From contig NC_077224.1 of the NCBI RefSeq assembly GCF_024763615.1, forward strand, positions 59,778,712 to 59,842,711: 64,000 bases of DNA. The letters are read 5' to 3'. Below, in pieces: positions 57,308 through 64,000 of the stretch. The notes beneath the pieces were generated by a model. That model worked only from the letters and a program-made list of their open reading frames with translations, made no database searches and was not told the DNA's origin. Origin of the DNA: Phlebotomus papatasi. Its lineage: Eukaryota > Arthropoda > Insecta > Diptera > Psychodidae. Numbering within the stretch: position 1 is the stretch's first letter; every line of letters starts with the position of its first letter. The position numbers and the translations under genes are program-made.

Positions 57308-57453
57308 TAAAGGCCTCTACACATTGGGAGCAATTTTTGTCAAAAATTGCATTTTTGACAGAATTTTGACGTTTCTGCCTACAGCACTGCAGCCAATTTC
57401 CATCAAAAAAGCAATTTTTGACGAAAATTGTGCTCAATGTGTAGACACCTTAA
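57308..57453. mobile_element. Short palindromic MITE, AAGGCCTCTACACATTG ends
   Basis: Left TAAAGGCCTCTACACATTGG and right CAATGTGTAGACACCTTAA are inverted, continuing through GAGCAATTTTTGTCAAAAAT / AATTTTTGACGAAAATTGTG. About 146 bp, with a short unrelated centre. Confidence 0.8.
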
Positions 57454-57487
57454 GGGCAAGGAATCATCTCGCTTAGATTATTAACAG

Positions 57488-57716
57488 TAGGATAGAGTCA
57501 TCACTTATGGACGTTATCGACGTTATACAATTATGGACAGTTTGTAAAAAACTTTATTTCTTACTCAAAAAAGATTTGGAAAAACCACAAAAATTTTAAA
57601 TCACATCATAAACTGATAAGTTTATGATTTTTCAAAATCCGTTTTAGGTCAAAAATTTGAGATTTTTGCAAGCTGTTCATAATTGTATAATGTCCATAAG
57701 TGATTACTCCACCCTA
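57488..57716. mobile_element. TA-flanked MITE, TCATCACTTATGGACGTTAT ends
   Basis: Left TAGGATAGAGTCATCACTTA, right TAAGTGATTACTCCACCCTA, TA on both sides; the pairing continues through TGGACGTTATACAATTATGG-like sequence and TGTAAAAAAC. About 229 bp. Confidence 0.8.
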
Positions 57717-57954
57717 ATGCTAATAATTTGCTGTGTAGTGCAAAGCCAGTGCAGTTAGAATAGTTAATGATGCAAGCAGCGATATACAAACTTCCTACCA
57801 TCGATCATATGTAAGACTATCTTCCTTAGAAAATGTTGTTCCCCCACTACTATAACGCCTCACCAACTCTTTTAAAACTAAGTCTTTTACCAAAAGGTAA
57901 CTGCGTCAAAATTCGGACATATTTCTTATAAGCCTCGCAGCCTTAAGTTTGAAG

Positions 57955-58112
57955 TGATATCGTCGGTTGTATCGGCTGTTGTCGTATCTGCATTTGTTTT
58001 GTATCTGCATTTAGTGCAAGCTACAATATAAATCGTCACTGCGCCGCTTTCGTGATATACTGATACAAAAGAAATATAGATACTACAGCGGTTGATGCAA
58101 CCGACGATATCG
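57955..58112. mobile_element. Foldback element, GATATCGTCGGTTGTATC family
   Basis: CGTCGGTTGTATCGGCTGTT at the left and AACCGACGATATCG at the right are inverted. Fragments of the same family occur near 33998-34080 (TCATCGGTTGCATCGCCCGT) and 14370-14415 (GCAGATACGACAGCGG). Confidence 0.65.
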
Positions 58113-58189
58113 TTTTAATATAAATTAAAATTCATTGTTAATTCTTTCTCAAAAGCTCTATTTAAAACCTTTAAAAGGAGTATATCTAA

Positions 58190-58470
58190 TTTTCTCTAAA
58201 ACAATTTCCAATTTAATATTGAAAAATAAATATAATAATATAGACATTTCTTTGTATGCAAAATCGGACACCAAGTTTCTCGAAGTTTCTTGGTCTTCTG
58301 GCAATCGTGCAAGATATCTCGTTCGTAGTCAGTGCTCTTTTGTATTTCTGATACAATACATCCTTCAGAAATTTAAAAAAAAAATAAATAAATAAATATT
58401 TATGGAGTTTTCAAAAACAAAAGAATTGTCTGATATTACAAGCAAAGCAAAATTTGGCACAGTTCCCCTA
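58190..58470 (-). mobile_element. Decayed CCAAATTTCGGC MITE, minus orientation
   Basis: The right end GCAAAATTTGGCACAGTTCC then CCTA fits the family's left end in complement; interior words are recognisable but degraded. The left edge is uncertain. Confidence 0.5.
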
Positions 58471-59266
58471 TTTCGGAAATAAATTCTGAAATTTCTTTTT
58501 AACCATTTTCGGAAATATAATAAGGTCTAGCTTTTGACGAAAAAAGTTAAAGCCCTCTAAAATTTTATGGCAAAAAACAAACGAGCAGTAAAAAATTCTA
58601 AATGGGCAGTAAAAAATTAAAAATGAGCAGTAAAATTAATATCACTGTTTCAAATTTTTTTGTTACTGATCAATTTTAGCTTTTTACTGCTCATTTATTC
58701 AATGCCAAATTTTATTAATCGACCAATGTGTATTATGATTCTTTCGAGAGAAAAACGTTTAAATGCAAAATGAGACTTTTCGATTTACTTAATTGCTTCA
58801 ATTGAGGACACAAAAATTCAATAATATCTTCTTGAAAATGTATGCCAAGTTTTGAGGAAAACTTTGAATTCACAGCTCTAGTTTGATCCTCCAAGTGTTC
58901 TGGACAAAAGGTAAATGGAACTCTACGTGCAGAAAAAATGAATGATATTCGGAAAATTCAAAATTTATTTTGAATCTTTAAACTAAATTCTCGCATAAGG
59001 TGAGCAAAAATTATGAAATACATGAAATTAGACTAAGAAAGCATAAAAAGTTAAGTATTACTCAGTGATTATGAGCCTTGTTTCTTGGATCTCAACATTG
59101 TCTCTGAATCTAAATAGTCCCGTAAAGATTCAGTTTTCTTTATTGTTTCGTTTATGGCGCTGCGACCGTTTTTTCTTCTGGGACATTCTTTTACCGCTTT
59201 CAGCCTTTTAGTGGGCTGATGTTCGCTGAAGAAAAGGGTGCATAGACAATGATCTCGTGACATATC

Positions 59267-60554
59267 CACTGGTAAAAAAAGGTGGATCATTTTGATTCAT
59301 TCGCGATCCTTTTGGTGAATCAAATATGATCCATCATTTCAAATGTTTCATTTCGATCCTTTTTTGAAAGATCATTTTGATCCATTGCAAAAGAATCAAA
59401 TTTTGATACTTTGAATGGTTCACTTTGAGGATCTTTTCAATGGATCAGTGAATGATACTCTAAAATTGATCAAATGGAACTTTTAAAATGATGACTTTTT
59501 AATCTTTTTTAAATGTAATGCATTTGCCCTTCAAAACAAATTAAAAGAAAAACATATATATCTGATATATTTTCAGATATGCGCTTCTAAATGTTCCGAA
59601 GCTTGAACGTAGAGCAAAAAACACTTTTTACACAATGAAAATCTAAGGATTTTTTTTTCACTATTTGATCAACAGAAAGTTCTCTCTTTCCGGGGGTGGA
59701 ACACCGACAAAATTACTTGGAATTGTACAAATCCGTGCAACTGGGGATTATTTTAATTTTCGTTTTTTTTACTCACTTTTGGCAAATTTTTCACGTTTTT
59801 ACAAGTCTCCAAACTTAATCCTTTTTAACCTATAACATTATAATTTGTAGAAAAGCGCCACTAAATATCTAAAAGGACACAAATTCCACGACAAGCGCAC
59901 CCCGTTTATTTATGCGCTCAGCGAGTGTCAGTGACTGTCACTGACGTCACTAAAAGTGGCGTGATTATCCAAGTGATCCATTCAAATGTATCACTTTTGA
60001 CATATCGTACCAAATTTTCAATCGCTGAAATATCACGGTTAAAATTTTAAAGCTATCAATTTATTAGTTTAGACACGTTCCCCTTATATGAGCAAATACA
60101 GTAAACACATTTTTTACTGTTTTAATGGTTTTATTTAGTAAGAAAATTCGTGGAAAATAATCGCAATAGTGATCCAATTTAAATGTTCAATTTGATCCAT
60201 TTGAATGTATCCCATATTTTCTATATTTTTTGGCGTAATATCCTGAATATTGAAAATAGTTGTCTCAAAAATGTCTCATTCTGCCTTGTTATATTATTCC
60301 TTTAAACCTAAAAACTCATTTTCGCTATTTTCCTTTTATTAGTTGGCAGAAAAATATTCTTGAACATCGATCTTTCTGAAATGATCGATTCGAGGAACCT
60401 TTCAATGTATCATTGAATGTGATCTTTTACTTGGATCACTGAAGTGATTCATTAAAGAAGAATCAATTCAATTCAAGTGATTTGATGAAAATGAACCTTT
60501 TAGGCCATGATTCTTTTGAAATGATCCCTGGTGATCCATTCATTTTTACCAGTG
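59267..60554. mobile_element. Large CACTGGTAAAAA-ended element with GATCCATT subrepeats
   Basis: CACTGGTAAAAA at the left and TTTTTACCAGTG at the right are inverted, and both sides are packed with variants of GATCCATTT and TGAATGATCC in both orientations (over 15 by eye at 59280-59470, 59960-59990, 60170-60210 and 60360-60540). 1.29 kb, no transposase. Only a 2-bp TC repeat flanks it, so the superfamily is open (CACTA/Chapaev-like or hAT-like ends). Confidence 0.7.
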
Positions 60555-61039
60555 TCGAAATTCGAATAGAAAGTACTTTAGCCACCATACGGACGGAACG
60601 AGAAGTAAAATTGTCTTATATTTGGCTTTCGAAACCTATCTTCGATATTTTTAAACTCGAGCTGTTAATAAACTAAAAGGATATTCATAAAAATCATGAA
60701 GTAGAAAATTTAACAGTGCGCTATAACTCATGAGTTCTAGAGGTTCCAGTACTCCTTAATGAGAACGACTTTTCGTTTTTATTACCGGTTCAGCCGTTAA
60801 AAATTGATTTATAAATCTCTTTAATATTTCGTAAAAAAATATGCGTAGATGTAATACAACTAAATTTTAAATAAAACTTCATAGTCTGTTCATGACCGGT
60901 GAGGACTTGTCAGCAATTCAAAGGCCTTTCAATACAATCCACTTTTGTTTCAATCGGTTGAGGAACAAAAGCGTTTTTTTCTAAATAAAAAAAAGTTAAA
61001 ATAAAAAAAAGAAAGCGGATACCTTTTGGAAAAATCTTT

Positions 61040-61291
61040 CACTGAGAAAAAAAGAGGCTACGATTAACTTTTTTTCGACATAACTTTAACACTTTTCGGG
61101 TGTAAAAATATATCAACATTTTTTAATGTTAATTTTACACCTTTTGAGGGTAAAATCAACATGAAAAAGGGTAACTTTAACCCATAATACACCTAAAAAG
61201 GGTTATATTTACACCGATTTCGGATCAATAATTCAGGGTAAAATTAACATTTCCGGAGTGTTATTTTGACTTTTTCGGATTTATCTCAGTG
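61040..61291. mobile_element. CACTGAGAAAAA-ended MITE
   Basis: CACTGAGAAAAA at the left and TTATCTCAGTG at the right, with several internal GGTGTAAAATTAAC-like words in both orientations (TTTTACACCTTTTGAGGG, GGGTAAAATTAACA). About 252 bp, no target duplication resolved. Confidence 0.55.
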
Positions 61292-62330
61292 TTATAATCT
61301 CATTTTCCTTCTTAATGACAAGTAACAATGTAATAATTTAATTGAAGCTTTGAGTAAAATACCCATGCGACTTCCTGATATTCGCAACTTTTTTTTTGCT
61401 AGTAAAAGCACCAAAAATTACAACATTATGTACAATGTACAGATGCTGTGTACCATGATGTATGAAAAATGACCCAAATATCCTCTTTTGGGCATTTCTT
61501 TACTTCGAGACAAATATATAAGCATAATAATTGAAATATCTTCACGTATTAATTGCAATTATATAATGTGAAAAAAGGAGTATTGGAAGTTTCCAAGCTT
61601 ACGACGACTACCCTTATTTCCAACATCCTAAAATTTAGGAAGATGCCTTTTCGTTGGGTAATTACATATTCACACATTACTTGACAGTCCCTTTGAGTTT
61701 TGTATAACATATAAAAAAAAGAACATCCCACGCAAAAAGATAAATAATCATGTATACAAGTATACATACCCCATCTCAAATGTCCCCATATAGCTAAAAC
61801 CCTGAGAATATTGCCACCCTTAAGATTTTACTTGCGAGGGAAATCTATGGAATACCACAAACCAGTCAGTGTTTGCTATCGAAAGGGAAAACATCCCCTG
61901 TAGGAGAGATCGGAAAATTTCTTCCTTGAACTCTCAGTATCACTTTTGTCTGTAGAAGCAACAAGTGACTAGGAAATTTAGAGAATTTTTTAGTGCTTCG
62001 TTTATTGATATCACGCGAATATTTGGCGCCACTTTCTAAAGACACGAAAGAAAATTATGAAAATTTTGTTTGAGATCAATTTAGAACAATTCTGTGAACT
62101 AACAGTGACTCTTTATGATATTTGAGCCTCGATATTTGCCCAATTTTATCACCTCAATACATATGGTAGCATTTGAATATTATAGCGGATATTGCAGTCA
62201 TAAATCGTGAGGAAATATCCTGATAACATTTATGACTTGAAGAACCCAAGGATTGTTCTTCACACACAAATATTTGGGCACATTAGTGATAATTGCTATT
62301 AATATTAATTTTGTGGGTGAAGTCTTGAGG

Positions 62331-63143
62331 ATGGAGGAACAAGAGAGACTATCTTTAGATGGCTTGCCCGTGTACAGTATATCATTATCACCCCCTAATC
62401 GCTGTCTTAAACGACTTCTCCACGTGAGTGACACAATTGTCTCTCTTTTGATCATCACACCCTTGGCTGTTGCCCATTGGAGAGGAACTTGGACATTTAT
62501 GGATAGCCATGAGGATATATTTCCTGCCTGGCACTGTTTTCTCTTGGGCAGTGTTCTTCACACAGCTTTTGCCCTACTGAGAGAATCCCTTCATGAGGAA
62601 TTCTCCAGCACAAGAGGAACCAAATCCATCTGCCGAACTATCCAACGATTTATCATCAGTAAAATCTACACCTACATTTTCAGTATTGCCTGCATTTTGC
62701 AATGGCGTGGAGGATGGGCTGTTCTTGATTTGCATTTTGGACACGGTGCCAATACCGCCATCATAGTCACAATCGTAACTTTTGTAATTCTTGTGTCTAT
62801 ACGGTGTGTCCGGAATACCTTAGCACCACCATTTGTCATAATAATGGACTACAAAGATTCCGTCTTCATCTTTCCAACAAGATTTCGCATTGAAGGTGTC
62901 CACAAACCTGGACTCTATGTATTGGATTGTGCATTTTCTGTACTTGGTGTTGGAAGTCTTGTAGTTTTCGTATGGCGTGGTGTCTGGCTACTAACGGATA
63001 TATTCATTTTCCCATTGGATAAGGAACTTTCGGCATATTTCTCACTAGTGAGTCTTTTATTATTTCTTACGAAAACAATCTTCAAGCCTAATGCCCTAGA
63101 CACACTTACGACTTATGCCGAGAAACGGCTTAGTGGAAAATGA
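62331..63143 (+). CDS. Multi-pass membrane protein, Fuseless-type, 270 aa, single exon
   Basis: The first ATG in the frame is 62331; the frame ends at TGA 63143 with no intron. Six hydrophobic spans are visible at about 33-50, 64-83, 106-124, 140-160, 196-215 and 232-252. Three spans end in the same signature W-R-G-x-W-x3-D: W50-D58, W125-D133 and W215-D223, which points to an internally repeated fold. From memory this matches the Fuseless family; Drosophila fuseless is a presynaptic membrane protein needed for calcium channel placement and is predicted to have eight spans. Here six are seen, so either two are missed or an upstream exon is lacking. Function is inferred only from family resemblance; another orphan insect membrane family is possible. 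No poly(A) signal is clear nearby. Confidence 0.7.
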   Translation: MEEQERLSLDGLPVYSISLSPPNRCLKRLLHVSDTIVSLLIITPLAVAHWRGTWTFMDSHEDIFPAWHCFLLGSVLHTAFALLRESLHEEFSSTRGTKSICRTIQRFIISKIYTYIFSIACILQWRGGWAVLDLHFGHGANTAIIVTIVTFVILVSIRCVRNTLAPPFVIIMDYKDSVFIFPTRFRIEGVHKPGLYVLDCAFSVLGVGSLVVFVWRGVWLLTDIFIFPLDKELSAYFSLVSLLLFLTKTIFKPNALDTLTTYAEKRLSGK

Positions 63144-64000
63144 TAGAAATTCGGTTTAACCATTATTTTGAATACAATTACGCTAAGTCGTCTCTTGGGC
63201 TAATTCTCAAGTCTGTCAAAGCCCTAAGGTTTGATCATATTTCTCTTAATTGTTTTAATGCATTAAAAGAAACTCTAGATTTATGATTTTATAAAAGGGA
63301 AATTGATTTAGAAGACTTTGAAAAATCACTTAAAGTGTTTGTGCTTTATAAATTTGACTCTCGGGAACTAGGGTAACCTAGAACTGTACCATATTGTCAG
63401 GCAATGTGAAAGAAGAATGATCCTTAAAATAGAATTTATTATATCGTCCCTGGGATCAGGAATTGTCGTACGTATATTAGCAATTCTTTTAACAATATGG
63501 AAATACACAGATTAGGGGAAAGTGCCCATACTTCGTACGGTCCCAAGCTTCGTAATGATTAAATTTTTCCTACGTTTTGAACTAAATGTGACTCAACGCA
63601 CCCATATTTTTAAAACTACAGGAAATTGCTCAATTTTTAACATATATTGCAGAGTCTCATTTATTCAGAAACATAGGAAAAATTTAGTCATCAAGAAGCT
63701 TATGATCTAACAAAGTATGGGCGCTTTCCCCTATATAAGAATTGCTGATAATTACAAAATTTAATTGTACAAATGATAAATCCAATTGATTAATTTATTA
63801 GATTCAATCGTAGAACAGGATAGAAGCAGTTGCAAAACCGGATAAAATTAATTGTAAAATAGGGCAAAAGCAATCACAAAATGGAAGTCAATCACTAAAA
63901 ACGGTTAAAATCAAACACATAATTTGGATACAATCAATTGCAAAATATTATTAAATAAATCACAAAATTGTGTAAAATCAATCGTAGAATGGGAAAAAAT
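63144..64000. other. Downstream flank of the Fuseless-type gene
   Basis: It contains the MITE at 63513-63733. From about 63770 to the end, phrases like AAAATCAATCACAAAAT and GTAAAATAGGGCAAAAGC recur every 30-40 bp, resembling an irregular AT-rich tandem repeat cut by the right edge. Confidence 0.5.
63513..63733. mobile_element. TA-flanked MITE, GGGGAAAGTGCCCATACTT ends
   Basis: Left TAGGGGAAAGTGCCCATACT and right AGTATGGGCGCTTTCCCCTA are inverted; TCCCAAGCTTCGTAATGATT pairs further in with AGAAGCTTATGATC. About 221 bp, TA on both sides. Confidence 0.85.

Larger units (their letters stand above)
55508..62330. other. Intergenic region between the START-domain and Fuseless-type genes
   Basis: About 6.8 kb with no convincing gene. 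It contains poly(A) signals for the upstream gene, MITEs at 56828-57264, 57308-57453 and 57488-57716, a foldback at 57955-58112, a decayed MITE at about 58190-58470, a large GATCC-rich element at 59267-60554 and a CACTGAG-ended element at 61040-61291. In 55700-56820 and 61300-62250 I see nothing. Confidence 0.7.

Noticed and set aside
62253..62330. Upstream extension of the Fuseless-type frame
   Set aside because: It would need a TTG start; the first ATG is 62331 and the preceding residues look like random AT-rich translation.

Overview
This is insect nuclear DNA: AT-rich, with small exons bounded by GT-AG introns of up to 9 kb, and a dense load of short inverted-repeat transposons (MITEs). 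The gene set, the two zinc fingers on VPS54 and the mosquito-type TA-flanked MITEs suggest a lower dipteran, perhaps a phlebotomine sand fly. That placement is inference from style and was not tested by any search.

Layout: (1) about 1-9.8 kb, minus strand, the 5' half of VPS54 (GARP tethering complex): three exons, running off the left edge. (2) 9.8-13.0 kb, a head-to-head intergenic region with a CRE palindrome, an unexplained GC-richer reading frame and a tRNA-like sequence. (3) 13.0-40.0 kb, plus strand, a complete eleven-exon phosphodiesterase of the PDE2A type (GAF-A, GAF-B, catalytic domain; 705 aa). (4) 40.9-45.6 kb, minus strand, a complete four-exon PGM2-type phosphoglucomutase/phosphopentomutase (609 aa), convergent with PDE2A. 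(5) 51.6-55.5 kb, plus strand, a three-exon STARD10-like START-domain protein (268 aa). (6) 62.3-63.1 kb, plus strand, an intronless multi-pass membrane protein of the Fuseless type (270 aa). The five genes have unrelated jobs (Golgi tethering, cyclic-nucleotide breakdown, sugar-phosphate metabolism, lipid transfer, membrane/synaptic function). Nothing suggests an operon or a shared pathway.

The rest is intron and intergenic DNA full of short mobile elements. The strongest pattern is a large group of TA-flanked MITEs whose ends all start close to TAGGGGAAA although their interiors differ, with one nested pair that shows an empty site. Also present are three Harbinger-like foldback MITEs with TWA target duplications, a broken Tc1/mariner-type transposase, two piggyBac-like TTAA elements, a pogo-like MITE, several foldback elements, a degenerate tandem array of about 171-bp period in a PGM2 intron, and LINE/SINE 3' tails ending in (ATT)n. 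No rRNA gene, intact tRNA gene or CRISPR array was seen. Exon coordinates were worked out by hand from splice signals, reading phase and remembered family sequences, without alignment software.
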